64,000 nt of DNA. Origin: MSPOR6 sp964652195 (lineage in GTDB: Bacteria; Poribacteria; WGA-4E; WGA-3G). Positions within the stretch are counted from its first letter, which is position 1. Each line of letters begins with the position of its first letter. Location: assembly GCA_964652195.1 (NCBI GenBank), contig CAZZBB010000109.1, positions 38,403-102,402 on the forward strand. The letters run 5' to 3'. Shown here piece after piece: positions 17,101 to 26,235 of the stretch. The notes under the pieces were generated by a model. The model saw only the letters and a list, made by a program, of their open reading frames with translations, was not told where the DNA came from and did not search any database. The translations under genes and the position numbers were made by a program.

Positions 17101-18247
17101 CTATAATTCGTTGTTACGTCCCTATCATTTCTTATTTCTCATACAAATCATTCTGATTATATTTATTAAAACGCACGGTTATGCGCAAGCACCGACCGTG
17201 CGTTTTGTTAATATGAATGGAGAGATAATTGCAGAGGTCGAATCTGTACTTCATAAGAATTCTGTCTATTTACCTGTTGAGACAGTAAAAGATGTTTTCG
17301 ATTCGGAGATGACCTATAATTACCATCTTCCTAAAAAACAACTGATTCTCAAAACGAAAGGTAAGGAACTTCGTTTACGAATGGGATCTGATACCGTCAA
17401 TATAGTTTCTGATAAGAAGATTGTTCCTATTAATGTACCCCCACAGGTAATACAAGGGCAACCAATGTTGCCGATAAATTTCTTTCAGAATATTCTACAC
17501 CTTCTTGATGATGTTGTTGTATTATATAATCCAAATCTCCAACGTGTTCGAATCATTCCAAAAACTGTTGAAGAAGGAAATATTGATGATGTTGATAAAA
17601 ATTTTGTAGTCATAATTGATCCTGGACATGGAGGGGAAGAAGATATAGGATGTAAAAGCCAGAATGGAATGGTTGAAAAGGAAATAGTCCTTGCAGTAGC
17701 AAAAAAGATTCAGATACTCAGTGAACAGCAGGGATTTATAGTCCATCTAACCCGCGAAAGAGATATAAATAAAACAAGAATTCAACGCGTCCAATTTACA
17801 AATAGAAAAAATGGTCAACTATTTATCAGTCTACATTGCAACGCATCCTATGCTGAAAATCATAAAGGCATGCGTTTATACATAAATAATCCAAATGGGC
17901 AACTTAGATCCAAAGCGGGTATTACTAAGGTGATCGGGCAAAAAGGAATAAACATTCTTAACCAAGCCAACTATCTAAAACAAAGTCGGGATTATGCTAC
18001 TATACTTCAAAACGAGCTGAATTTCTTCACTGAAGATCAGGTCACACTTAAAGAATTGCCAATGATTGCACTTTCTGATGTATATATGCCAGCAGTTATG
18101 TTGGAACTCGGATACCTTTCTAATACTGATGATGCTACAAAACTATCCAACCCTGACTATATATCCGATTTGGCAAAGTCAATACTACGCTCCATAAAGT
18201 TATATACAACTTCGGTTGAAGATAATACTAAGACTGGTGATGAATAA
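17084..18247 (+). CDS. N-acetylmuramoyl-L-alanine amidase (Amidase_3)
   Basis: This protein of about 387 residues cleaves the amide bond between muramic acid and peptide in peptidoglycan. It has an N-terminal hydrophobic export segment (about residues 15-30), a middle domain resembling the copper-amine-oxidase-N or AMIN-like beta domain (VYLPVETVKDVF, LPINFFQNIL), and a C-terminal zinc amidase. The zinc and catalytic residues are in VIIDPGHGGEE, GMVEKEIVLAVA, FISLHCNAS and LELGYLSNTDD. The ATG at 17084 gives a sensible signal peptide and overlaps the rplY end by 17 bases; longer in-frame starts lie inside rplY. Confidence 0.9.
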   Translation: MKTQNNYNSLLRPYHFLFLIQIILIIFIKTHGYAQAPTVRFVNMNGEIIAEVESVLHKNSVYLPVETVKDVFDSEMTYNYHLPKKQLILKTKGKELRLRMGSDTVNIVSDKKIVPINVPPQVIQGQPMLPINFFQNILHLLDDVVVLYNPNLQRVRIIPKTVEEGNIDDVDKNFVVIIDPGHGGEEDIGCKSQNGMVEKEIVLAVAKKIQILSEQQGFIVHLTRERDINKTRIQRVQFTNRKNGQLFISLHCNASYAENHKGMRLYINNPNGQLRSKAGITKVIGQKGINILNQANYLKQSRDYATILQNELNFFTEDQVTLKELPMIALSDVYMPAVMLELGYLSNTDDATKLSNPDYISDLAKSILRSIKLYTTSVEDNTKTGDE

Positions 18248-18265
18248 CTCCTATACAATGTTAAT

Positions 18266-18853
18266 GTGGATATTTTTCGTAGAATAACACACTCCAGACT
18301 ATTTATTATATGGGTGATTACCTTAGTCGTAATCGTAATTGCCCTTGCGGGTACGTTGCTGTTAATTTCTAATTCTAAGAAAACAGTTGTCATAGATGCA
18401 CCACCAGTGCTACCACAAACAGCAAATACTTCAGACGAATTACCCCCATCCTTACAAGTGAAATTGTTTCTTTTTGATCCAAGTCTATCAGAACTAATTG
18501 CTGTATATGTAGAACTACGGCTATATCCTGATCTAACAGAACGATTGAAGCAGATTATTACAGCTTTAGTTAATGAAACTCGTCCAAATTATAGGAATCC
18601 GATTCCTGCGGGTACGAAACTTAATGAGGCATATATTGATAATCAGATGACGGCTTATTTAGATTTTTCACACCATCTCGCAGATGGTCAGATTGGCGGA
18701 ACTACTGCGGAGGTCATTACAGTTTCCTCAATTCTCAATACTGTGTTTGATGCATTTCCTGATGAAATTAGACATGTTCAAATACTAATTGATGGTGAAG
18801 AGGTAGAGAAACTTGGTGGTCATCTGGATATTTCCAATCCTCTTCGCTTTTAG
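18266..18853 (+). CDS. GerMN domain-containing protein
   Basis: This 195-residue protein has one N-terminal membrane segment (about residues 12-34) and a GerMN domain over about 65-190: AVYVELRLYPDLTERLKQII, then IPAGTKLNEAYIDNQMTAYL and SSILNTVFDAFPDEIRHVQI. GerMN domains occur in sporulation and cell-wall proteins, often beside amidases, as here, so a role in envelope remodelling is plausible. The GTG start is chosen because nearby ATG codons read into early stops. It starts 18 bases after the amidase gene. Confidence 0.85.
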   Translation: MDIFRRITHSRLFIIWVITLVVIVIALAGTLLLISNSKKTVVIDAPPVLPQTANTSDELPPSLQVKLFLFDPSLSELIAVYVELRLYPDLTERLKQIITALVNETRPNYRNPIPAGTKLNEAYIDNQMTAYLDFSHHLADGQIGGTTAEVITVSSILNTVFDAFPDEIRHVQILIDGEEVEKLGGHLDISNPLRF

Positions 18854-18891
18854 TATCAAGTTAATATAGAAACACCTTTTGGAGAGAAGCA

Positions 18892-19479
18892 GTGAAACTG
18901 ATTGTTGGGCTTGGGAATCCTGGACTACGGTATGAACATACAAAACATAATATTGGATTTCGTGTAATAGATACAATCTATGATAAAATGAAATCCAATG
19001 ATAGTGAATGGCAACCCACTTCAAAACGTGCCACATCTATATGTCAATCCCTTGTCTTTCAAGCAGAATGGAAAAATTTACCTGTAACTCTCGCAAAACC
19101 TATGACCTACATGAACAACAGCGGCGTAGCTGTTGCTGCACTTGTAAATCATCTGGATGTTTCATTTACTGATGTATGCATAATTTATGATGATATCCAT
19201 TTGGATGTAGGTATAATTCGCATTAGACAGAAGGGAAGTGATGGTGGTCAAAAAGGTATGAAATCAATCATATATCACTTAGATTCAAATGAGTTCCCAC
19301 GGTTAAGGATTGGGATTGGGGAACCTATAGGTGACTTAACGGATTATGTGCTATCTGAATTTACAGATGATGAAGAACTTCTGATAAGACTATCGGTCAA
19401 TCGTGCCGTAGATGCAGTTGAGACATTTATCACAGAAGGAACTCTTACAACTATGAACCAGTTCAATAGTCGGCAATAA
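18892..19479 (+). CDS. pth: Peptidyl-tRNA hydrolase
   Basis: This 195-residue enzyme releases tRNA from prematurely dropped peptidyl-tRNA. The active-site motifs are present: VGLGNPGLRYEHTKHNIGF (catalytic Asn and His near residues 10-20), KPMTYMNNSG near 70, and a DDIHLDVG/GSDGGQKGMKSI region near 100-120. The start is GTG with GGAGAG seven or so bases upstream. It ends the housekeeping run; a strong inverted repeat follows the stop codon. Confidence 0.96.
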   Translation: MKLIVGLGNPGLRYEHTKHNIGFRVIDTIYDKMKSNDSEWQPTSKRATSICQSLVFQAEWKNLPVTLAKPMTYMNNSGVAVAALVNHLDVSFTDVCIIYDDIHLDVGIIRIRQKGSDGGQKGMKSIIYHLDSNEFPRLRIGIGEPIGDLTDYVLSEFTDDEELLIRLSVNRAVDAVETFITEGTLTTMNQFNSRQ

Positions 19480-19487
19480 GTGTGATG

Positions 19488-19524
19488 ATATTTATAGACA
19501 TTGTGCTCTTATGTCTATAAATAT
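19488..19524. terminator. Perfect 14-bp inverted repeat after pth
   Basis: ATATTTATAGACAT and ATGTCTATAAATAT pair perfectly around a 9-base loop, eight bases after the pth stop codon. There is no T-run after the stem, so intrinsic termination is not assured; it could instead protect the 3' end of the mRNA. Confidence 0.5.
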
Positions 19525-19584
19525 GATAATTTCTGAATTTCATGTGAATAATGTATTTCATGACAAAGCATGCTGGAGGTAGTC

Positions 19585-20694
19585 GTGGATAAGAAATATC
19601 AAATACAAAATGTAGAGAATATACCAAGTCCTGCCCTCATTGTTTATCTTGAACAAGTTCAAATGAATATTCAACGTGCTATAGATATTGTAGATGGAGA
19701 TCTTTCAAAACTCCGTCCCCATGCAAAGACACATAAGACAGCAGAGATAGTTGCCATGGAACGGGAAGCTGGGATTCTAAAGCATAAATGTGCCACCCTG
19801 AAAGAAGCTGATATGCTTGCACAGAATGGAATAGAAGATATATTGATTGCTTACCAAATGGTAGGACCGAATGTCAAGCGTTTTGTATCATTACAGAGAC
19901 AGCATCCACAAGCAGATTTCAAGGTGATCGTTGACAATACTACAGCTGTAGAGGAACTCTCTTCTGAATGTACGAGACATGGGTTAAACGTCAAAGTCAT
20001 GCTGGATATTGATGTCGGCATGCACCGTACGGGGATTGCTGTTGGAGACGATGCAGTTAAGGTATACGAGACTATTGCTAAATCTGAAGGTGTGGAACCG
20101 TGGGGATTACATGTATATGATGGACATATACATGATGAAGATTTAGAAGACAGAACTAAATCTTGTCAACACAGCATTGAGCAAGTTAAAGAGATGAGTG
20201 ATTTACTATCTGCGAAAGGACTTTCCATACCATTAGTTGTCATGGGCGGAACACCAACATTTCCTATCTATGCTAATACACCCGATATAGAAGCATCCCC
20301 AGGTACATTTGTCTTTCATGATTACGGATACACAAATCGTTATCCAGATTTGGGTTTTACGCCGGCTGCACTATTACTCAGTCGTATTATCAGTATTCCC
20401 ACTTCACATAGAATTACGCTTGATTTAGGACACAAAGCAATCGCAGCGGATCCCGATGGTGTACGCGGGGTGATATTAAATATCGAAAACACTGAGGTGG
20501 ATAAGCAACACGAAGAACATTGGGCAATTAATATACCAGATACTTCAGGTTTACAAATAGGACAAGAGATATATGTTTGTCCTACACATATCTGTCCTTG
20601 TGTAGCTTTACATCCATTTTATTATGTAGTAGATTCTGATGGATACTGTAGGAACACATGGGAAGTTACTGCCAGAAATCGAAGTGTTCCATGA
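19585..20694 (+). CDS. DSD1/D-threonine aldolase-like PLP enzyme (alanine racemase fold)
   Basis: This protein of about 369 residues has an N-terminal alanine-racemase-like barrel with the PLP lysine in LRPHAKTHKTAEI (near residue 45), followed by ATLKEADMLAQNG and the phosphate-binding glycine region GLHVYDGHIHDED. The C-terminal metal-site motif is THICPCVALHPF. This matches D-threonine aldolase, D-serine dehydratase (DSD1) or related enzymes that cleave beta-hydroxy D-amino acids; specificity is open. A GTG at 19585, four bases after GGAGGT, and an ATG at 19570 are both possible starts. It converges on a DUF1611/DgcN-like gene, suggesting D-amino-acid use. Confidence 0.85.
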   Translation: MDKKYQIQNVENIPSPALIVYLEQVQMNIQRAIDIVDGDLSKLRPHAKTHKTAEIVAMEREAGILKHKCATLKEADMLAQNGIEDILIAYQMVGPNVKRFVSLQRQHPQADFKVIVDNTTAVEELSSECTRHGLNVKVMLDIDVGMHRTGIAVGDDAVKVYETIAKSEGVEPWGLHVYDGHIHDEDLEDRTKSCQHSIEQVKEMSDLLSAKGLSIPLVVMGGTPTFPIYANTPDIEASPGTFVFHDYGYTNRYPDLGFTPAALLLSRIISIPTSHRITLDLGHKAIAADPDGVRGVILNIENTEVDKQHEEHWAINIPDTSGLQIGQEIYVCPTHICPCVALHPFYYVVDSDGYCRNTWEVTARNRSVP

Positions 20695-20739
20695 TATAGA
20701 ACTGTAATCGGTTAACTCAAACTCATCTACTATTTTATT

Positions 20740-20970
20740 CTATGTAATAACCTTATGCTTATGTTCAGATATATGTTTATCTGATTCTGTTTTATGTTTA
20801 TTCATCTTTATTAGTTCCAGGTAGATCCCACCCAATATAACTGCTATTGCAGCTTGCATGAACGGTTCCATTGAGTATGTTTCAGGCCTGGTGATTATAG
20901 AAATGGCAATAGTTACAGAAAAAACTATAGCCATAAATATTAATGGCCAAATAGTTTTTAACTCCTTCAT
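20740..20970 (-). CDS. Small two-helix membrane protein, unknown function
   Basis: This 76-residue protein has two hydrophobic helices (about residues 6-25 and 35-54) and a histidine/lysine-rich cytosolic tail (KMNKHKTESDKHISEHKHK). The ATG is chosen because TTGGAGGT lies just upstream as a good Shine-Dalgarno sequence. It follows the DUF1611 gene by 28 bases on the same strand and may be co-transcribed. I do not recognise a family. Confidence 0.6.
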   Translation of the reverse strand: MKELKTIWPLIFMAIVFSVTIAISIITRPETYSMEPFMQAAIAVILGGIYLELIKMNKHKTESDKHISEHKHKVIT

Positions 20971-20998
20971 TATTACCTCCAAATTGACATAAATTTAA

Positions 20999-22054
20999 TT
21001 AACTATTAAATTCTTGTATCGCATCAACCAATTTTTCTGCCCCAAACCGAACAACATCTGTTGCGGGGAGTCCTGTTTCATTCTCCACTGAGTCAATTGC
21101 CATTTCTGCTTCTGTTTCAGACAAATCGTAACAATTTAAAGCGATCCCAATTACCTTAGCGGGTTTAATCGGAGCAGTTAACATCTCATACTGTGATATC
21201 ATTTCAGTTATTGAAGGTAAGGGAACTGAATATCGAGCAACTATTTCTCTTGAAGGTTGATGACAAAAAATCATAGCGTCTGGCATACTTCCGTGCAGTA
21301 GGCTTAAGGTAACACCAGAGTATCCAGGATGTACTAATGACCCTTGTCCTTCAACAATTAGTAAATCGTGTCCTTTAGCCCCTTCAAGCACTATCTTTTC
21401 AGCAGCACCAGCAGTGAAGTCTGAGACAACAGCATCAATGGCAATACCCCAACCCCAGACCATGATTCCGTTTTGACCTGTCGGACAAAACTCCGCATTG
21501 AATCCACGGGCAATTGCTTCCTTTGTAACCTCTATACCAGATAACATCTTCCCAACCCGGCAATCAGAACCCACTGTAAGGATTACAGAGGCATCTACAT
21601 CCCCAGCTTTACAGGTTGCAACAGGTAAATCATCTGGTGGTTTACGGGCATCCCATAAGATGACATTCTGTTTATCTGCCAATTCCCTTAATTCTACATC
21701 TTCACTCAAGAAGTGGTGGAGACCGCTCATAACATGCAATCCAGATTCAATCGCATCACTTATAATAGAACGCCATTCATGTGGTAATTCACCACCTGGT
21801 GGAGCAATACCGATAGCCAACATCGTTGGTTGTAATTCCATTGCTTCAGATAAACTACTTAGGATTGGTATACCTTCTCCAATTTCAATTACCTTACTTG
21901 CATCTTTACCCGCATTTGTACTGTCAATCACTCCGACAACATTATCAGGTAAATAACGAACCAGGACAGTAGCAGTCTTGGATTCAAGTACTCCAAACGA
22001 ACCTTCAGCAAGTATAACTATTTTATGAGATTTAGGGTGTAAATTCGTCATCAT
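20999..22054 (-). CDS. DUF1611 family P-loop protein, DgcN-like (possible D-glutamate N-acetyltransferase)
   Basis: This 351-residue protein has an N-terminal Rossmann-like domain (residues 10-150) and a C-terminal P-loop domain with a variant Walker A, TVGSDCRVGKM, near residue 160, then FCPTGQNGIMVWGWG and LLIVEGQGSLVHPGYSGVT. These are hallmarks of DUF1611. From the literature as I know it, one member (DgcN) acetylates D-glutamate in a D-glutamate catabolic route together with an enolase-superfamily partner. No such partner is adjacent here; the neighbour is a D-amino-acid-type PLP enzyme. The start could be either of two consecutive ATG codons. Confidence 0.8.
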   Translation of the reverse strand: MMTNLHPKSHKIVILAEGSFGVLESKTATVLVRYLPDNVVGVIDSTNAGKDASKVIEIGEGIPILSSLSEAMELQPTMLAIGIAPPGGELPHEWRSIISDAIESGLHVMSGLHHFLSEDVELRELADKQNVILWDARKPPDDLPVATCKAGDVDASVILTVGSDCRVGKMLSGIEVTKEAIARGFNAEFCPTGQNGIMVWGWGIAIDAVVSDFTAGAAEKIVLEGAKGHDLLIVEGQGSLVHPGYSGVTLSLLHGSMPDAMIFCHQPSREIVARYSVPLPSITEMISQYEMLTAPIKPAKVIGIALNCYDLSETEAEMAIDSVENETGLPATDVVRFGAEKLVDAIQEFNS

Positions 22055-22106
22055 TTAGCATTAGAATATCACAAATTTCATACAATTTCAACAGATGTAT
22101 CCTAAA

Positions 22107-22190
22107 GGGATGCGTAAATAATTTGTCACTATAGGCGTCATAAGTATTACACTCTTGATAGGAGAGGATTCCGATCCCCGATCTTATTTG
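22107..22190. repeat. Partial copy of the GTGTAAATAATTTGTC repeat family
   Basis: TGCGTAAATAATTTGTCAC with TAGGCGTCA at 22111-22140 matches the reverse complement of the right end of the element at 52612-52812. It is followed by GGAGAGGATTCCGATCCCCG, the internal module of the same family. This is a truncated, degraded copy in the 267-bp spacer. Confidence 0.55.
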
Positions 22191-22321
22191 TGGTCTCACA
22201 ATTTATCCTTCAAACCCATACAATCATGCAATACATGCTTCAGACAACTATTTATCTGTGTAATACTAATTCTGACATTTCTAATGGGTTGATCCAATAC
22301 TAATTCTCATATCTTTGTCCA

Positions 22322-23161
22322 TCATCCTTTATTAAAACCCATTTTCTGAGAACGTTGATTGAAATAGAGTATTGTGATACTGATAGCATAAATCGGTGTC
22401 AACCAAACATCTATGGCGTAAGCAAAGATTGTTATGATCCAATCGGTTACCGATTTAGACGTGTGATCTAAGTCAAATAGAAGTCGTAGATGTTGTGTTA
22501 TAACGTCCCAAGTTGTCGTCCCTATTTGAGAGAATCCGAGCATATGCATGAGCATAGAGAAAGAAATCGTAATAATAAGAGAAATTGACAACATGAAGAA
22601 CAGCAACTTGATGACATTCCATAAGACACTCCACCACTTACCATACACAAGGTATCGACTTCTGCCAAATGCCCCCATAGCTGTCGTATTCTCAATCATA
22701 AGGACGGGTCCATAAAATATCCAACAGATAAGTAAATAGATAGTAAAAGGAATCCCAATAATTAACACCACAAGCATTATCAAAGCTAAGCCAATAGAGG
22801 TCACTGTTTCACTCTCTGGGTAAAGTTCAGGGAGGTGCAAAACCACAACATAGATAATGCAACAACCAAGATAGGCGTCCACTCGCGCTAAATAGCGTTG
22901 TATCACCTGCTTGAGTGTAATCTGCCGTCCGAGATAGATATCACTCGCGAGGATTATCATAAGTCCACACATTAATGTCAAGAGTAATGAATCTAAAAAA
23001 TGTTCTATGAAAAAGGAAATCCACCCATTAACAAGGAATTCAGACGCTATCAATATCAAAATGTCACAGACGAAATACAATGTGCACAACCAGAAAAATA
23101 ACCAGAAATGTCTTCGATAAAGACTAAAAGCACCATCTAAAATCTCTGTGAAACGCATCAT
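22322..23161 (-). CDS. Multi-pass membrane protein (glycerophosphodiesterase-membrane-domain/DUF975-like)
   Basis: This 279-residue protein opens with FTEILDGAFSLYRRHFWLFF, the pattern of integral membrane proteins that resemble the membrane domain of glycerophosphoryl diester phosphodiesterase or DUF975. About six hydrophobic helices follow, with a RSRYLVYGKWWSVLWNVIK motif near residue 170, a common GR(S/A)R...G....W...K signature of that group. No enzyme domain is present. The function is unknown; it is monocistronic. Confidence 0.65.
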   Translation of the reverse strand: MMRFTEILDGAFSLYRRHFWLFFWLCTLYFVCDILILIASEFLVNGWISFFIEHFLDSLLLTLMCGLMIILASDIYLGRQITLKQVIQRYLARVDAYLGCCIIYVVVLHLPELYPESETVTSIGLALIMLVVLIIGIPFTIYLLICWIFYGPVLMIENTTAMGAFGRSRYLVYGKWWSVLWNVIKLLFFMLSISLIITISFSMLMHMLGFSQIGTTTWDVITQHLRLLFDLDHTSKSVTDWIITIFAYAIDVWLTPIYAISITILYFNQRSQKMGFNKG

Positions 23162-23465
23162 AATCTGGTATTTCTCTATTTCAATTAGGGATTAGGTTAT
23201 TCTTGAAATCAACCTAATCCAAGTTCAGAAAATTAACAAAACTGATAACAGGAGGCTAAAGGTTAAAAACTGATAACCAATAGCTGAAAACCAAATACTA
23301 AAACCAAGCCGTTGATTCATTGGTTACAACATGCTATATTATATGCTAATTTTAAATTGGACTGACAAATAATGATAGAAAAAATAAAAATAATGAAGAA
23401 AAAATAAGATATAGCGACTATAATATACAACAATAATCATTAAGGAGTAGAATTTTAGTAAATTC
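23162..23465. other. Intergenic region without gene, low-complexity repeat text
   Basis: This spacer between divergent genes holds phrases such as GGTTAAAAACTGATAACCAA, TAGCTGAAAACCAAATAC and CCGTTGATTCATTGGTT, which look like decayed short repeats. AAGGAG at about 23443 may belong to an upstream start for the following gene. I see no promoter I would defend. Confidence 0.4.
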
Positions 23466-24077
23466 ATGAATTGTAAAATTAAAATAATCACATTAATCAT
23501 AATTTCCTTTATCAACATTCTCAATCTGATACCAGCCATACCGATCCAAACAGCACTATATGCAGAAAGTGGGAATTTACAGAATGCTTCAATACAAAAA
23601 CAAGCAAAATACGCAGCAGAAAAAGACGCAATACAAGAGACAAATAAACTCGTTTGGTTCGCTACAGGATTGGGATGTTGTGCAACCACTACCTCCTGTG
23701 CACTCGTGGGGTGTTTTATCGGGGGAAGTATAAATCCACCTCCAATTGTTGAGGACAGTGGCGACATCTTCCTCTACGACACAACACAGATAGGAGATAG
23801 TTCCAATCCATTCGAAGATGGATCTTTAGACGAAGGATGTATAATTGGTTCATTATTTGGTTGTCTAATTCCTCTCATAGGTCTTTACAACTATAAAATC
23901 AACCCATCACCAGAGAAATTAATTGGAAAATCACCTGAATATATAGAACAGTACACAAAAACCTATAAGAATAAAAAGCGTCTAATACGTAGAAACATGG
24001 CAATAACAGGTTTTTCAACTGGATGTTTATCTGTAGGAATATTTTCCTTTCTGGTAAATTCCACTTACAATCCATAA
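23466..24077 (+). CDS. Membrane protein of an unnamed family shared with three genes at 50-51 kb
   Basis: This 203-residue protein has an N-terminal hydrophobic segment resembling a signal peptide, then AEKDAIQETNKLVWF entering a Cys/Gly-rich membrane helix (near 60-85). An acidic loop (residues about 95-125), a second hydrophobic pair, and PSPEKLIGKSPEYIEQYTKT with YKNKKRLIRR leading into a last helix follow. The DA..(T/V)(N/S)K..WF and GKSxEYxxxYTxxYKxKxR signatures also occur in the proteins at 49983, 50627 and 51036. This member is longer, with an inserted loop and signal. Function is unknown. Confidence 0.75.
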   Translation: MNCKIKIITLIIISFINILNLIPAIPIQTALYAESGNLQNASIQKQAKYAAEKDAIQETNKLVWFATGLGCCATTTSCALVGCFIGGSINPPPIVEDSGDIFLYDTTQIGDSSNPFEDGSLDEGCIIGSLFGCLIPLIGLYNYKINPSPEKLIGKSPEYIEQYTKTYKNKKRLIRRNMAITGFSTGCLSVGIFSFLVNSTYNP

Positions 24078-24754
24078 TCAGTTTGATATCTATCAAAAAC
24101 ATCCAAATCAATGGATGAGAAGAAAAGTAAAGGACACAAAATTCATCACCACTTTAATAAATGGCGCAAATTCTTGTGACCTTAAAATAGTGGTTCTAAA
24201 CATAGTGTAGTACTGACGGGAGAGAGGTTTGACCAATGTTACACGATGTAACGAAAAGTGCAACTTTTTGAAACAATACAGAAACCTGTGTATTACTACT
24301 GTTAACTGATGATAAGACATATAATCACATAATCACCCTCGTAATTTACAGAGAAGCAAGTTGAAATATTAGCTTTTTGTTTTGGTTTCAATTGTGTTGG
24401 AGGCATGGAAGTTGGGAAGCTTACGAACAAAACACTTTTCCAACCTTCCTAAAAAAATATGATGAATTTTCTAATATTGCTTAAAATGTATTAGAATATA
24501 TAATTGTGAGACTTTCATAGTTTTCATAGTTACTATGAAAATACAAATTTATAATAAATGCCATAAACCCATATCGATACTAACTTTATAGCCAATTGAC
24601 CGTAATCTTACTATAGATTAACTATGAAATTTTTAAGAATATCATGAGTTAATATATCCATAAAACTGAAAATCTAATGTCAAGATACCATGTATTTATT
24701 AATTCCTTGACGATACCCATAAAATCTGTAGAATACAACACAAGGTGATTAGTT
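24078..24754. other. 677-bp intergenic region with palindrome and promoter
   Basis: No gene is seen. At 24238-24252 is the perfect palindrome GTTACA-CGA-TGTAAC, followed by AAAAGTGCAACTTTTT, an arrangement that also occurs near 11430-11505. TTTCATAGTTACTATGAAAA near 24520 is another inverted repeat. The promoter of the downstream gene is at 24707-24734. Confidence 0.55.
24707..24734 (+). promoter_or_regulatory. Sigma-70-type promoter for the second MR/MLE gene
   Basis: TTGACG (24707-24712) and TAGAAT (24729-24734) are separated by 16 bases, and the ATG follows about 20 bases later with AAGGTGAT as ribosome binding site. The untranslated leader would be very short. Confidence 0.55.
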
Positions 24755-25897
24755 ATGAAAATAACCGCAATACACACATTCATGGCAAACTTCGGCAATC
24801 GTCCCCGAGGTCTCATTAAGGTCGAAACAGATGAAGGTATTCATGGATGGGGTGAAGCATATTCTACCGGTCCAGATCTCTCTGTAGAACCCATAGCGAA
24901 TTATATATTTCAGATGATTCAAGGAGAAGACCCGCGCCGTATTGAATACATCATGCTAAAGTTGTTCCAACAGTTCAGATTTCCACCGGGTGGGGCAGGT
25001 CTCGCTGTTATCTCAGCAATTGACCACGCACTCTGGGACATCAGCGGAAAAGCAGCAGGACTACCCGTGTATATGCTACTCGGTGGACATGCACGAGATC
25101 GTATACGTATTTATAGAGGTATCGGTGGAAGAGATGGTATAGAGGCAGCAGACCAAGCCAGAAAACTGAACGAAGAATGGGGATTCACTGCCTTCAAGAC
25201 AAGTCCATACCAACTTGATCCGGATGCCAATAGGTGGGGAAGAGTGTGTGATGCTGCAGCAACATACTTCGAACAAATACGACGCAACACACCTGATGAC
25301 TGGGAAATTGCATTCGATCCACATGCAAAAATATTCGAACCCATTCGGGCATTACAACTTGCCAATGCACTCGCACCTTACGATCCCTATTTTTACGAAG
25401 AACCATTACGACCTGAACATATTCCTGCTTGGTCACGACTTCGTTCTCAAATGCAAGTTCCACTCGCCACAGGAGAATCCCTATACACACGGTTTGAATT
25501 CCTTGACATCATAGCAGCACAAGGTGCAGACATAATACAACCAGATATATGTGTATGTGGAGGGTTATTAGAAATGCGAAAAATTGCAGCTATTGCAGAA
25601 GCACACTATGTTTCTATCGCACCACATAATCCGATGGGACCACTTGCCACTGCTGTAAACGTACATTTTGCAGCAGCAACACCAAACTTCATAATCCTTG
25701 AATACCTATTACCTACAGATGCAGTATGGAATACATGGGTAGATGAACCGTATATGCCAGAAGATGGATATTTGGAGTTACGCGACCGTCCAGGTCTCGG
25801 CGTAGAAATTAACGAAGAAGCTATAACCGACAACGAGTATGTTCATTGGCAACGAACATGTCCAATCCGTCCAGACGGATCTACGGGGTATATCTAA
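24755..25897 (+). CDS. Mandelate racemase/muconate lactonizing enzyme family protein (galactonate-dehydratase-like)
   Basis: This 380-residue enolase-superfamily protein has the capping domain, then barrel motifs TAFKTSPYQLD, IAFDPHAKIFEP (first metal Asp plus general-base His region), FYEEPLRPEH and ATGESLYTRFEF (metal Glu residues), and the catalytic histidine in APHNPMGPLATAV. The pattern fits D-galactonate dehydratase and relatives; the substrate is not determined. It is followed by a three-copy direct repeat and a Gfo/Idh/MocA gene on the same strand, which may act in the same sugar pathway. Confidence 0.88.
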   Translation: MKITAIHTFMANFGNRPRGLIKVETDEGIHGWGEAYSTGPDLSVEPIANYIFQMIQGEDPRRIEYIMLKLFQQFRFPPGGAGLAVISAIDHALWDISGKAAGLPVYMLLGGHARDRIRIYRGIGGRDGIEAADQARKLNEEWGFTAFKTSPYQLDPDANRWGRVCDAAATYFEQIRRNTPDDWEIAFDPHAKIFEPIRALQLANALAPYDPYFYEEPLRPEHIPAWSRLRSQMQVPLATGESLYTRFEFLDIIAAQGADIIQPDICVCGGLLEMRKIAAIAEAHYVSIAPHNPMGPLATAVNVHFAAATPNFIILEYLLPTDAVWNTWVDEPYMPEDGYLELRDRPGLGVEINEEAITDNEYVHWQRTCPIRPDGSTGYI

Positions 25898-26020
25898 AGT
25901 AAATTAACCCTCTTCTGTACGAGGGATTCCGATACCCGATTGTATTGGGGGGTCGCGATTCGGAGATCGCTCCTACAAAGGAGTCCATTTTGCATTCAAT
26001 CTAAGCACTAAATTGACGCC
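25898..26020. repeat. Degraded ATTCCGATnCCCGAT repeat module
   Basis: CCTCTTCTGTACGAGGGATT followed by CCGATACCCGATTG is a variant of the module repeated at 52685 and at 63499-63836. GGTCGCGATTCGGAGATCGC follows it, with CTAAATTGACGCCTA at the end, which also occurs at 52770-52790. Confidence 0.5.
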
Positions 26021-26149
26021 TATGAGTCCCATAGGGACGGAATGTATATAAAAAATAGAACCCATAGTATTGAGTCCCGTAGGGACGGAATGTATATAGC
26101 AAAAATGGAATACACAATATTGAGTCCCGTAGGGACGGAATGTATATAT
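26021..26149. repeat. Three-copy direct repeat TGAGTCCCGTAGGGACGGAA
   Basis: TGAGTCCC(G/A)TAGGGACGG followed by AATGTATATA begins at 26023, 26071 and 26121, with spacings of 48 and 50 bases. Each unit contains the small hairpin GTCCC-nTA-GGGAC. Single related copies (GTAGGGACG) are seen near 10952 and 49892. The differing spacers are only 20 bases, AT-rich and similar to one another, so this is not a CRISPR. Confidence 0.75.
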
Positions 26150-26235
26150 TCATTTAGGATTTAAAGATGGAAGTAGACTCATCCTTCAAACCATAGAGTG
26201 AATTGTATTTAACTAAACCATAAAATGGAGAATAT

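Noticed and set aside
26021..26149. CRISPR-like repeat of three units
   Set aside because: Only three units with similar 20-base AT-rich gaps; it is a short direct repeat with a hairpin core.
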